Below, piece after piece: positions 9,401 through 17,435 of a DNA stretch of 30,531 nt. Location: assembly GCA_934489015.1 (NCBI GenBank), contig CAKSSN010000029.1, forward strand, positions 1 to 30,531, in the 5' to 3' direction. Each line of letters starts with the position of its first letter. The first letter of the stretch is position 1. This DNA is from an uncultured Clostridia bacterium. Its GTDB lineage: Bacteria > Bacillota > Clostridia > UBA1381. The position numbers were made by a program, and so were the translations under genes. The notes under the pieces were generated by a model, which saw only the letters and a list, made by a program, of their open reading frames with translations, made no database searches and had not been told where the DNA came from.

Positions 9401-11006
9401 GGGAAGATACTTAAAGAGCGCTAACAAATTCACAATGATAGAGCTTGACGGCCGTGCGCCGGACGATAAGGACTATACGATTTGGTATCGTGAGAACGGC
9501 GGAAAGCAGGACGTTATATATCAGAATCAGAAAAGATATATAGACCACACTATGTCATTCAAGGCATATGTAAAAAATAACGAAACCGGCAGAGTGAGCA
9601 AGAACACAATCAACTATTACATTATAGAGCCGGAGGGTGCGGCAACGGGCAGAGTTTTTGTCGGCACACCGTATGATGTCAGCCGTATCAGCGCAGATGT
9701 TCTTGATACGGGCGAATATGCAAAAGGAATTAAGCTCAAAACGCACAGCTCCGATACGGTGATACATTATTTCTACACCTACACACAAGAGGGCTTGCAG
9801 GGCAGCGTAAAATCGCCCGACGATATGGTTTATGACAATATGCCGATAATGGTAAACAAAACTATGATGTCAATTACAATTACGGCTTGGCTGACAGACA
9901 AAAACGGAAACGAAATCACAGGTAGCAAAGAAACGTTCCCGATTGAGTTTGTGCATTTGAAAGTTCCCGAAACCTCGCTCGGCAGCGATAAGGTGGAATT
10001 TCCGAAAGGAACGGCATACACAATTAAAAATGACTACGAGGGCGACAAAAACATTCTGCTTTATTACACTTTGGACGGCAGCGAGCCGAGCATTGAAAGC
10101 AATGAGAACAGAAAGCTGTATAACGGCGAATCGCTGACCTTAAATGCAGCAGTAACCGTAAAGGCTGTATATTTGAGCGTGTGCGGAAAGTGCGTATATT
10201 GCAAAGACGACAAGCCGGAGCTTTGCACGGACAAGGTTTACGGAAAAACAGGCGTATATAAATATACCGTTCCGACTGTCATCAGCAGCGGCGGCGGTGG
10301 TGGTGGCGGACGCACCACAATAGACAATACAAGGAAATATACAAAAGATATTTTCGGAACAGAGCACCCAACGCATATCGGATATATAAACGGCTATCCC
10401 GACGGCAGCGTTAAGCCCGACGGTGAAATTACCAGAGAGGAAATGACCTCTATTCTCTATCGTATTGTAAATCACGATTACGAAAAGCCGTTTGTTGCAA
10501 CGGGCGAAGCGTTCCCCGACGTGAGTATGGAGCGTTGGTCTGTACACGATATTGAATATATGTCGGATAAAAATATTGTCTACGGCTATCCCGACGGCGA
10601 ATTTAAGCCGGGAAACAATCTGACAAGAGCCGAGTTTGCGGCGCTTATAAAGCGTTTTGCAAAGCTCGAAAAAACGGATAAAGAAAACCCGTTCCCCGAC
10701 CTCGATAAATCCCATTGGGCGTATGAGGATATTTTAAGCCTTAACGCTTCGGGACTTATGCAGGGATATGAGGACGGAACATACCGACCTGAAAATCAGA
10801 TTACCCGTGCGGAGGTTATGACGGTTATAAATAAAATTCTCGGCAGAAATCCGTCAGAGCCATATGTAAAATCGCTTGACTTCAACCCGTTTAGCGACCT
10901 TAAAAAAGATAAGTGGTACTACACAACAGTTCTTGAAGCAACGGTAACGCATAACTATTATCTTGACGATAAGAACGTTGAAATCAAGTGGGAGGACTGT
11001 AAGTAA
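6429..11006 (+). CDS. Giant SLH-anchored surface protein with cohesin-like and chitobiase-C-like domains
   Basis: This 1525-residue exported protein starts at the ATG preceded by AAGGAGAA and a signal peptide (about 1-27). Residues about 55-195 look like a cohesin (VTIYYDPAYLEL early, then LCKLPLKPKKTGSTQVFF). About nine beta-sandwich repeats of the chitobiase/hexosaminidase C-terminal type follow, marked by YYTTDGSDP, YSTDGGNNW, YTTDNGANW and YYTLDGSEP. A Gly-rich linker leads to three SLH repeats (about 1305-1500) with GYPDG and TRAE motifs. It is therefore anchored on the wall and probably displays long rigid arms. If the cohesin call is right, it could hold the dockerin proteins encoded just upstream. 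An odd four-Cys motif lies at 1252-1266. No catalytic domain is visible. Confidence 0.87.
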   Translation: MSKKRILSFILSVVTLCSIIPGNIVSADDTDKKSRNLYIHAQGENPSATVTGSTIYTDESADIYFAVDNPNKGLFENGEHKEPQYDMNGYSVTIYYDPAYLELADGTDADSPIDCTIPNKTISEGETGEFGYYLYRHGGESGISINGKSYNSAYVTVFFSGIYLPQKKDGTLWYNLCKLPLKPKKTGSTQVFFDTEGRGNYIKNGQVGESLELFAKDESGELENQTFSYNVVNGGYHNITIKDRTRPGAPVANPGEGSYTETQYVKLSAQSGCEIWYSTDGGNNYYLYDDSTPIEIVTTTTIICYAKRITDRKTSSEVSYTYKIIPKAPHLFVDESGTKTIIPNIYNEYSAFRVYVSDKEIFENFEDTNKVYYTFSDISDENITSGTNPETEWVEIQRQNPYIAIDRKRTVRLITVNMAGEKSDVSEYHLGVKPAKVTADKPSGDYDKTISVTLETATQNAVIYYTTDGSDPIVYGREYISPVPIAADTTLRAAATYDGLWSEISSYYYVFTGYNDYHIDAFYPSGVYDGSVNVTLTANNPEISIAYSTDGGNNWTPYTKTLLFEEDTELYVRAVDKDGVPHEKQQPPYTYKIRPQPPKFVPESTQFTQTTEISVFCTDSNDDTKDRYELYYTTDGSDPLTSNTRKKAQNEYSTALITINDYTVVKAVVIKDGTTPSRVVTQTYDIVNKKPARPLMTLTPGNYIRKIGDEIGFSTKFMPVPTGTEIYYTISYNGTFTADPVPGAAGTSKFDFDSEPIVPITVKGHTIIKAVAVNAFGVKSDVGIFEYIVTPEAPKAAPSAVISGDTLPVVPVSAVKGCTVKYDVNGFENEFVCEDGSFYIDTATGNAYKDEACTEPLGTQNADTITAPAELNISAELDGIESGQNRYTYKLSADAGTLAPPYADKETGEYEEIKADENNNLLLVKLYSLNNGDTIQYTTDNGANWIDYTDTIKIKNDTVLQIRSEKDGNYSKITSYVYNFVPLAPIITLPSGRYLKSANKFTMIELDGRAPDDKDYTIWYRENGGKQDVIYQNQKRYIDHTMSFKAYVKNNETGRVSKNTINYYIIEPEGAATGRVFVGTPYDVSRISADVLDTGEYAKGIKLKTHSSDTVIHYFYTYTQEGLQGSVKSPDDMVYDNMPIMVNKTMMSITITAWLTDKNGNEITGSKETFPIEFVHLKVPETSLGSDKVEFPKGTAYTIKNDYEGDKNILLYYTLDGSEPSIESNENRKLYNGESLTLNAAVTVKAVYLSVCGKCVYCKDDKPELCTDKVYGKTGVYKYTVPTVISSGGGGGGGRTTIDNTRKYTKDIFGTEHPTHIGYINGYPDGSVKPDGEITREEMTSILYRIVNHDYEKPFVATGEAFPDVSMERWSVHDIEYMSDKNIVYGYPDGEFKPGNNLTRAEFAALIKRFAKLEKTDKENPFPDLDKSHWAYEDILSLNASGLMQGYEDGTYRPENQITRAEVMTVINKILGRNPSEPYVKSLDFNPFSDLKKDKWYYTTVLEATVTHNYYLDDKNVEIKWEDCK

Positions 11007-11019
11007 AACATTATATAGG

Positions 11020-11048
11020 TATCGGGGGCTTTAATGCTCCCGATATTT
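11020..11048 (+). terminator. Probable terminator after the giant SLH gene
   Basis: The arms TATCGGG (11020-11026) and CCCGATA (11039-11045) form a hairpin 14 bases after the stop, followed by only three T residues. It is a modest terminator; some readthrough into the small genes downstream is likely. Confidence 0.5.
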
Positions 11049-11080
11049 GATAAAATTCTACAATAAAGGAGTACAGCGAT

Positions 11081-11227
11081 ATGAGAGAAATATTGATATT
11101 TTTAGGCGGAGCAATGTTCGGCGGTTTTGTTGCGTTTCTGACCTTCTGTATGCTTGCCGGCATCCGTATGAAAAATGAAACAAAGAATAAAAAAGGATAC
11201 GGCGAGGGGGATAAAGCAAATGTTTAG
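11081..11227 (+). CDS. Small DUF3789-like membrane protein
   Basis: This 48-residue frame starts MREILIFLGGAMFGGF and has one hydrophobic helix with a glycine-rich face (about residues 4-28) followed by a short basic tail. It has a good ribosome site (AAAGGAG). The start, size and GxxFGG pattern resemble the DUF3789 family of tiny proteins found in integrative elements and phages, whose function is not known. Its stop overlaps the start of the next small gene, so the two are coupled. The family call is from memory of the pattern and is moderate. Confidence 0.6.
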   Translation: MREILIFLGGAMFGGFVAFLTFCMLAGIRMKNETKNKKGYGEGDKANV

Positions 11228-11420
11228 AAGAAAGCTATGCCCTCATTGCAAAACAGGAAAATATACATACGAGCTTGATAGCCGTTCGCCGGAGTGTCCA
11301 TACCTTGCCTGCCATAACGGCAGAAAATGCGCTATGTATGAAAAACTCGATGAGTCCAAAAAACGCAGCTTTTTAAGCCGTATTTTTAATAAGGCATCTG
11401 TACTCCACCTGAAAAGTTGA
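11220..11420 (+). CDS. Small Cys-rich, zinc-ribbon-like protein
   Basis: This 66-residue protein begins at an ATG that overlaps the stop of the DUF3789-like gene and follows GAGGGGG. It carries a CPHC pair near the N-terminus, then C-P-Y-L-A-C and one more Cys, suggesting a bound metal such as zinc. The remainder is basic. It sits in a spot where mobile elements carry small accessory genes. Longer in-frame starts upstream lack a suitable ribosome site. No named family is recognised. Confidence 0.6.
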   Translation: MFRRKLCPHCKTGKYTYELDSRSPECPYLACHNGRKCAMYEKLDESKKRSFLSRIFNKASVLHLKS

Positions 11421-11565
11421 GCCTGTAACGGCGTTTTTAAGCTGTTTATATGTCGTATGGAACGGAAGTTATTAGCCTTTGCGTACGAGAGATACAGCGG
11501 CTTTACCGTAATGAACAAGTAAGAAAATTTTTCTTGTGCATATTGATGATTTTACATATGCATTA

Positions 11566-11594
11566 TTGAAAAAATAGGGAATTTGTGATATAAT
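11566..11594 (+). promoter_or_regulatory. Sigma-A promoter of the exported-protein operon
   Basis: TTGAAA (11566-11571), a 17-base spacer and a perfect TATAAT (11589-11594). Transcription would start near 11601, leaving a leader of about 160 bases before the first full gene at 11764. Confidence 0.75.
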
Positions 11595-11623
11595 TTAATA
11601 TATAAAAACAAGGGAGTAATCGA

Positions 11624-11638
11624 ATGAAATATTTTTAG
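11624..11638 (+). CDS. Four-codon leader peptide (MKYF)
   Basis: An ATG with a good ribosome site (AGGGAG, 8 bases upstream) opens a frame of four codons, Met-Lys-Tyr-Phe, and then stops at TAG. It lies between the promoter at 11566 and a terminator-like hairpin at 11679, the usual arrangement of a transcription attenuator. It could equally be the remnant of a truncated gene. Translation is not demonstrated. Confidence 0.4.
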   Translation: MKYF

Positions 11639-11678
11639 CAGCATTGGAGTTGATTTATATGTGAATATATTTTAATTT

Positions 11679-11743
11679 GCAAAAAGTGAGATATTAAGCG
11701 CATAGCGCCTATCCTTACTCTTTGCTTTTTTTATTTTATTTTT
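11679..11743 (+). terminator. Attenuator-like intrinsic terminator in the leader
   Basis: GCAAAAAGTGAG (11679-11690) pairs with CTTACTCTTTGC (11714-11725) with one A-C mismatch and one G-U pair. A small inner hairpin (AGCGC/GCGCT-like) fills the loop, and a long T-rich run follows at once. It sits only 20 bases before the next start codon, after a promoter and leader frame, so it most likely tunes expression of the downstream operon. Confidence 0.6.
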
Positions 11744-11763
11744 ATTATGTTAGGAGCAAGACG

Positions 11764-13164
11764 ATGAAAAAACTTAAACGAATTACCACGGCAATTCTTG
11801 CGGTATATATGTTGTCGGCTGCGGCTTTTGCGGAAGAAACACATACTGCACAATTCAAAGTCAATGTTGATAATAAACAAAATGTTACTGCAACCGAAAG
11901 CTGCTTAATATCCGAAAAGGATAATTCGGATTTGAATGTCAATGTTGTAAAATACAGCGGCGGCAGCAAAGACTTGATTTATTCCGGCGTTTTGGGCGGC
12001 TTTGATAACGGCGCTTGGTCGAATATGGATTTTTCGGAAATTCAATGTGCCGTAATATTTAATTGGGATAATGCAAACGAATATTATTGTATTACACCTG
12101 TAACGGACGCACTTTCATATACAGACAGTGTAAATGCAAAAACAAACGCGACTGAAAACAAAACGAATTTGACTTCATATTCCGTTGGTACTGTAACCTC
12201 AAATATGAGCCTTGTATATAACGGGAAATACTACGAAAATGTACTTATGCCCGGACAGGAGCTTACTGTTCGGATTTCGGTAACAAACAATGAAAACACA
12301 TTAAAAAATGTTGTACCGTATATCGCACAATACAATTTAAGCGGAAAACTGATAAATATTAAACAAGGTGCAGATATACCTGCGGCAGCAAATGCAACAA
12401 CGACAGGAACGGTAACAGAGAATTTAACGGCTGATACCGCTTATACGGCAAAGGTATTTTTATGGGAAAAGGCTTCGTTAAAACCTCTGCATACGCCTAT
12501 TGCAATGCAGATCACCGCACAGGACTATTATGCGGACGATTTTGCAAATGCTGAAACGATAAAACTTGACAAGCCCCTTTGCGGTATTATCAATACAAGT
12601 GATGATGTGGATATAATCAAAATATGCCCGACGGAAACGGGACTTTATGCTATGAGATTGAACGCAGGTACAAACACGGCAGCGGCGTTATACAATTCAG
12701 AGCAGAATTTATTAAAAGCAACCTCCGCAAATGATAAATACCTTTTCTATTCTCTCACGAAAGATAACGACTATTATATCCGCTTTAACGGAAATGCAAA
12801 CGATAATTACGAAATATCACCGGCAAATAAAGTAACGGCAACAAATGTACTGAAAAATGCGGGGCAGACAAAAAGTATCGGAGCTGATGAAGTTTGTAAT
12901 GTATATTCTTTCACTCCGTCAGAGGACGGAACATATATCATTACGGCTGTGGGAACAGCAGGCGTAAAAGCCTCTTTGTACGGCAGCGGTTATGAATATA
13001 TTTCATCTGCACAAATGGCGGATAATGATGTCAGTTTCAGAATAACAAATACTATGCAGGCAGGACAGACCTATTATATATTGGTTTCATCTAAAACTGA
13101 TAACACCGCAGAAAATTATACTTTATATGTTGAACAGCCGTTTGATATAATTTCGGTGAATTAA
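11764..13164 (+). CDS. Exported protein with PPC-like domains
   Basis: This 466-residue protein starts at the ATG after TAGGAGC; a TTG 42 bases upstream lies inside the terminator T-run and is rejected. A signal peptide covers about 1-21 (cut near AFA-EE). Residues about 140-250 form a beta-sandwich with the pattern ending AKVFLWEKASLKPL, which is common in clostridial extracellular proteins. Two segments (about 255-350 and 365-465) resemble pre-peptidase C-terminal (PPC) domains, with DDVDIIKI-type strands and YYILVSS. There is no catalytic motif and no wall anchor. The protease gene starts 13 bases downstream, so the two are co-transcribed and may act together, for example in substrate binding. 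Confidence 0.75.
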   Translation: MKKLKRITTAILAVYMLSAAAFAEETHTAQFKVNVDNKQNVTATESCLISEKDNSDLNVNVVKYSGGSKDLIYSGVLGGFDNGAWSNMDFSEIQCAVIFNWDNANEYYCITPVTDALSYTDSVNAKTNATENKTNLTSYSVGTVTSNMSLVYNGKYYENVLMPGQELTVRISVTNNENTLKNVVPYIAQYNLSGKLINIKQGADIPAAANATTTGTVTENLTADTAYTAKVFLWEKASLKPLHTPIAMQITAQDYYADDFANAETIKLDKPLCGIINTSDDVDIIKICPTETGLYAMRLNAGTNTAAALYNSEQNLLKATSANDKYLFYSLTKDNDYYIRFNGNANDNYEISPANKVTATNVLKNAGQTKSIGADEVCNVYSFTPSEDGTYIITAVGTAGVKASLYGSGYEYISSAQMADNDVSFRITNTMQAGQTYYILVSSKTDNTAENYTLYVEQPFDIISVN

Positions 13165-13177
13165 GGAGGGATTGCTT

Positions 13178-15118
13178 GTGAAAAAGTTTTTAGCGATAAT
13201 TTTATCTGCCGCTTTGCTATGTCAACCGGGCATAACGATATTTGCGGAAGAAAATACAGAGGAAATCCCGGAAGAAAACTTCGGGCGCGGTTTGGAAAGT
13301 ATGACAAGTGAGCAATGGTCTGAATTTAAGGCTAAACTTCCTTTAATTACAGATGTTAAACCGAACAGCATAGCATTATCAAGAACGGAAACAAATTCCG
13401 AAAATCAGATACAGGCGCTTGCGGCAGATACGGACGATATTCAAGCGGCGGATTTGGGCGACGAAATGACATACGCATATCCGGGTGAAAGTATGGGCGG
13501 AGCAACAGCACCGAGCACTTTTCCGCTAACAAGTGCGGTAGATGTCAGCAGTTCGCTCACTTTTCCGAAAATCGGAAATCAAGGTAGCTTAAACTCCTGT
13601 GTTGCGTGGTCTATGGCTTATTATCAGCTCACAAATAATAATTGTGTTGTGCGGGGACTTAACGCAAAAACGGCTTCGGGTACTGCTGTAAATCAAAATG
13701 TTATGTCGCCCCGTTTCATCTACACATTGATAAACGGAGGACTTGACGCACCTACATATTATGACGAGGCGTGTGCGGCCATTATGAGCTATGGCTGCCC
13801 TGCGGCAAGTGATTTTTCGGTTGATATGACAAGCTCGAACATTCGCGCTTGGTGTACTTCAACAGATGTATGGAACAAGGCAATATACAACAAGCCGCAA
13901 AAAATAACATACGGATATATCGACACATCAGCAACGGTAAATTCCGAAACGCAAGGTGTTGTAAATCTTAAAAGAATACTGTCAAACGGATATGTTGTAA
14001 CAATCCCGACCTTTGTAGATTCCTTTAATTACACAAGAAACACGACGGGCGGCGTGTGGGGTTGCCGTTATGCCTCAAACACTGACCTCGGCGGACACGC
14101 AATGACTGTTGTAGGTTACAATGATGATTTTTGGGTTGACGTAAACGGAAACAACAGACAAGACAGCGGCGAAATCGGAGCCTTTAAGATAGCTAATTCT
14201 TGGGGCACAAGCGCATATCATTATACAAACGGCTATGTATGGGTGCCGTATGACGCATTAGGCAACACAAGCGCTGTATCGGGAGCTTCTTCAAGCAGGA
14301 GTCCTGTATTCAGTGATTACTATTTCATAGAGCCCCAGAAAGACTATATGCCCCTGCTTATCGCAAATGTAACATTGAAAACAAATAAAAGAAATCAGGT
14401 AGCCGTAAAAATAGGTATTTCGGATGCGGACAGCACGACAGAAGAAAGCTCAATCAGTGTAGTAAACTACTACAACATAGCGTTTAATACTATGGCGAAA
14501 AGTTTTCTTGTGAGGTACAGCAATAAATCCCTGCTTGACAGAAATTTTTCCGGCGGAACATCAGAGGAAACAATAACCGTTCCGTTTGACTTAACACCTG
14601 TTATCAAAAAAGCCTACGCTTCAACAGGCTTTGCAGCTAATTCAACGAAAAAGCTGTATATTGAAGTAACAGACGACGTTAGTAACGGCTCTACTGTTAC
14701 TCTGGGTAATGTTACAATAGTTGAGCCGATTACGGGGAAACAGGTTGCCTGCTCAAACACAAGTAATCTTGTTGCAAATAACAGCAGCGTCAAAAAAACG
14801 GTTGATTTTCAAATCACCCCGTTTGTTGGGCACAGCGAAACACAGGATATAACATTGAGCTTTAACAGCAATTTGCAGGCGGATTCCGTATCAGGAAATA
14901 TTACGCTAAAAACGCCTGATAATCAAACGATTATACCGAACTATTCAGCAAGCGGGAATAAAATTACGGTGTATTCTCCGCAGACAGCGGGATATGCCGA
15001 CGACGCAAAATATGAATTGCATTTAGGAACACCGATAAAATCACTTGGTGGGAATCATTTATCTGCTGAAAAGGTTATATACATTTATATTCTTGACGAT
15101 TTTTATGTATATTGGTAA
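13178..15118 (+). CDS. Exported papain-family (C1A) cysteine protease
   Basis: This 646-residue secreted peptidase starts at GTG 13178, seven bases after AAGGAGGG; a TTG two codons earlier is too close. The signal peptide is about 1-24, and about 25-110 looks like a propeptide. The catalytic set is complete: Gln135 in GNQGSLNSC, Cys141, His307 in LGGHAM and Asn340 in FKIANSWG. A 12-residue EF-hand-like loop (DVNGNNRQDSGE) lies between His and Asn, suggesting calcium dependence. The C-terminus carries a beta-sandwich of the bacterial Ig-like Big_5 type (about 555-640). It has no SLH domain or dockerin. It is the second gene of the operon after the PPC-like protein. Likely roles are proteolysis of extracellular proteins or processing of neighbouring surface proteins; the substrate is unknown. 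Confidence 0.88.
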   Translation: MKKFLAIILSAALLCQPGITIFAEENTEEIPEENFGRGLESMTSEQWSEFKAKLPLITDVKPNSIALSRTETNSENQIQALAADTDDIQAADLGDEMTYAYPGESMGGATAPSTFPLTSAVDVSSSLTFPKIGNQGSLNSCVAWSMAYYQLTNNNCVVRGLNAKTASGTAVNQNVMSPRFIYTLINGGLDAPTYYDEACAAIMSYGCPAASDFSVDMTSSNIRAWCTSTDVWNKAIYNKPQKITYGYIDTSATVNSETQGVVNLKRILSNGYVVTIPTFVDSFNYTRNTTGGVWGCRYASNTDLGGHAMTVVGYNDDFWVDVNGNNRQDSGEIGAFKIANSWGTSAYHYTNGYVWVPYDALGNTSAVSGASSSRSPVFSDYYFIEPQKDYMPLLIANVTLKTNKRNQVAVKIGISDADSTTEESSISVVNYYNIAFNTMAKSFLVRYSNKSLLDRNFSGGTSEETITVPFDLTPVIKKAYASTGFAANSTKKLYIEVTDDVSNGSTVTLGNVTIVEPITGKQVACSNTSNLVANNSSVKKTVDFQITPFVGHSETQDITLSFNSNLQADSVSGNITLKTPDNQTIIPNYSASGNKITVYSPQTAGYADDAKYELHLGTPIKSLGGNHLSAEKVIYIYILDDFYVYW

Positions 15119-15155
15119 AGAACGAAAAAGTAAAATGATTTAGGAGGTTTTGAAG

Positions 15156-16970
15156 TTGAAAAAAATACTATTCACATTAACCTGTGTAATTGCTATATTG
15201 GCAAACTGCCTTACGGCGTCTGCCGCTAATCGTTCGCTTGTAAACACATATACAAAAGACGGTGAGAAAAAACATAGCGGAATAAACGTTATAACAAATT
15301 GTATCGGCAATGATGATGCGGAAATACAGCTTAATGCCGATCCGCAGCTTGACGATCCGGCAGAGGATTTATTCAGCGTTTGCAGCGATTACGATTATAT
15401 GCTGACATACGATTTTAAGACAAATGACGAGAACGCACTATACCCCGATATAAAAGAATTACAAGTCAGAATTACTACACCGCAAGTTGGCGGCGGTCGC
15501 AGCTCGGCACTTGGAAGAAATTTTAGACTATACTATATCGGTACGGAATCTGCCCCTAAAAAAATTGAGTTAAATACTGACGACAGCTCTTTTATCGTTG
15601 GAAAACTCGGCAGATATGCATTGTATTTCGACGAGGCTGTATATGATGTTACTTTCTATTCCGATTTGCCGTCATACGACGATAACGGAGATTTAATCGA
15701 ACAAGAGCCGTATGCGGTCTTAAATGACTTAAAAGCAACGGACACGGTTGTTTTCCCGAAAGTACCCGAAAAAGACGGATATGTATTCACGGGCTGGAAA
15801 GCCGGGAACAGTAACGGCGGCGGTTATTATTTTGTATCGCCGCAGCCTCAAACGGCCTTAAATTCTGCTGTCTACTATGCATCGTGGTGTGAGGAAAAAG
15901 ATTATTCACCGTTTGAAATTCAGCTCACGACAGATAACACTATTACAAAGGGCAAGGAAAACGGTCAAACGGTAACGGTAAAATTATCTGACGGATTTTT
16001 TGACGGAAGCAATGAGGATTTATTAAATACAGAAAAATGGAAACTTACAGGGACAGACGATATTACAATCGAAAAAATTGAACTTGTTGACAGCAAGACG
16101 ATAAAACTCACCTTGTCGGGCAACAGCAAAGAAATATATACAGACGGCAAAGCAGGTGTTGAGTTTTATAACGAATTGATTATCTTTGAAATGACAGGCG
16201 AGGACGGTCAGCCCATAACCGAAAATGAAAAAATACAGCTTGACGCTGACGGTGTAAAAGCGGCTTGGTATAGTACAACAAATACAGTTACATTTAACAG
16301 GCAAGGCAAACCGTCAACCGGCGGCGGACACACTTCAAGAACATATTCGGTTAAATTTGATACAAACGGCGGCAGCGCCATAGCCACAAAAACAGTCAGA
16401 CGCAACGGGACAATAGGAACGGTTGCGGAGCCTGTTAAGGAAGGATTTAGCTTTGGCGGCTGGTATACCGACAAATCACTTACAAAGGAGTTTGACATAA
16501 ACACAAAAATCGTTTCGTCAATTACACTTTATGCAAAGTGGGTTGAAATTCCCGTTGACAATACAAAAAATGAAATTGTACTGACAATCGGTAAAAAAGA
16601 CGCTTTGATTTTCGGTGAGACGAGGACAAATGACGTAGCCCCTGTTATACGGAATGAGCGCACTATGCTCCCGTCGCGCTTTATAGCTGAAAGTTTAGGT
16701 GCGTCTGTCGAATGGAACGAGGAAAAACAGCTTGTAACAATTAAAGGCAAAAACGAAAAGGACGAGGATATAACAATTCTCATTACCATAGGCGCAGCCT
16801 ATTCATCAGTGAATGGTGAAAGCATTAGACTTGACAGCCCTGCATTTATTGAAAATGACCGCACCTATACGCCGATCCGCTTTATTTCGGAACAACTCGG
16901 CGCAAACGTCGATTGGAACGAAAGCGAGCAAAAAATTACTATTACAAGAAAAACGGCGGACAATAAATAA
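15156..16970 (+). CDS. Exported InlB-repeat protein with copper-amine-oxidase-N-like wall domain
   Basis: This 604-residue protein starts at TTG 15156, eight bases after TAGGAGG; an in-frame TTG two codons earlier is only three bases away. A signal peptide covers about 1-23. Two Listeria-type InlB B-repeats are visible: one at about 165-248 (GYVFTGWKAG) and a canonical one at about 395-470 (VKFDTNGGSAI, then GFSFGGWYTD and LYAKW). The C-terminus (about 472-600) is a copper-amine-oxidase N-terminal-like domain with two FI-E-LGA-V-WNE units, widely used by Firmicutes as a cell-surface attachment module. No enzyme domain is present, so an adhesive or structural role is likely. It ends the operon, followed by a strong terminator. 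Confidence 0.82.
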   Translation: MKKILFTLTCVIAILANCLTASAANRSLVNTYTKDGEKKHSGINVITNCIGNDDAEIQLNADPQLDDPAEDLFSVCSDYDYMLTYDFKTNDENALYPDIKELQVRITTPQVGGGRSSALGRNFRLYYIGTESAPKKIELNTDDSSFIVGKLGRYALYFDEAVYDVTFYSDLPSYDDNGDLIEQEPYAVLNDLKATDTVVFPKVPEKDGYVFTGWKAGNSNGGGYYFVSPQPQTALNSAVYYASWCEEKDYSPFEIQLTTDNTITKGKENGQTVTVKLSDGFFDGSNEDLLNTEKWKLTGTDDITIEKIELVDSKTIKLTLSGNSKEIYTDGKAGVEFYNELIIFEMTGEDGQPITENEKIQLDADGVKAAWYSTTNTVTFNRQGKPSTGGGHTSRTYSVKFDTNGGSAIATKTVRRNGTIGTVAEPVKEGFSFGGWYTDKSLTKEFDINTKIVSSITLYAKWVEIPVDNTKNEIVLTIGKKDALIFGETRTNDVAPVIRNERTMLPSRFIAESLGASVEWNEEKQLVTIKGKNEKDEDITILITIGAAYSSVNGESIRLDSPAFIENDRTYTPIRFISEQLGANVDWNESEQKITITRKTADNK

Positions 16971-16986
16971 ATATAGTACAACTATA

Positions 16987-17048
16987 AAGAGGTATAGCAT
17001 AAGCGGTCGTAAACGATCACTTAAATGCTGTACCTCTTTTCTTTTTTC
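16987..17048 (+). terminator. Terminator of the exported-protein operon
   Basis: AAGAGGTATAGCAT pairs with ATGCTGTACCTCTT across a loop that itself holds a small GTCG/CGAT hairpin. It is followed by TTTTCTTTTTT. Confidence 0.8.
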
Positions 17049-17263
17049 AAATTATATGTAGTGACAGTGCATAAATCTGCCCTATGCGTTCTGTTCCCGA
17101 CGCTTAAACAATGATATAATATATTTGCCGCTATGATATGCCTGCTCTGTATCGAAAAAGTTTTCTTTTTCCGACCGCAAAATTTTATATATGTAAAAGA
17201 CGTTTGGAATAATACGCCGCCGTTTTCCTCGGATTGCTGCCGTATATAAAATTAAGTAAATAT

Positions 17264-17307
17264 AAAAAACCAAACAAGTCTTTTATCCGGACTTGTTTGG
17301 TTTTTTT
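17264..17307. terminator. Bidirectional terminator
   Basis: A perfect 11-bp stem (CCAAACAAGTC, 17270-17280, with its complement at 17290-17300) is flanked by six A residues on the left and seven T residues on the right. It insulates the sigma-like regulator from the surface operon. Confidence 0.85.
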
Positions 17308-17435
17308 CTTTTTATGCAGTGCTGAAATAAAAAAGTTAACTTTTTTGAAAAAACGGTTGTATTTTCGGACTTTTTATTGTTCATAAGGTGAAAGGGAAAA
17401 AACACCGACTTTCTGTGTGAAAGGAGGTGAGAAAA

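Larger units (their letters stand above)
11421..11763 (+). other. Leader region before the exported-protein operon
   Basis: This gap has no normal-sized gene. It holds a weak hairpin (about 11514-11540), a strong promoter, a four-codon leader frame and an attenuator-like terminator, each listed separately. A minus-strand frame across 11243-11518 lacks a ribosome site and is taken as a shadow. Confidence 0.6.
16971..17435. other. Intergenic region between surface operon and element regulators
   Basis: No gene is supported here. It contains two terminators (16987-17048 and 17264-17307) and a short perfect palindrome, AAAAAGTTAACTTTTT, at about 17331-17346 that could be an operator for the sigma-like gene downstream. 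Reverse-strand frames here lack ribosome sites. Confidence 0.6.
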
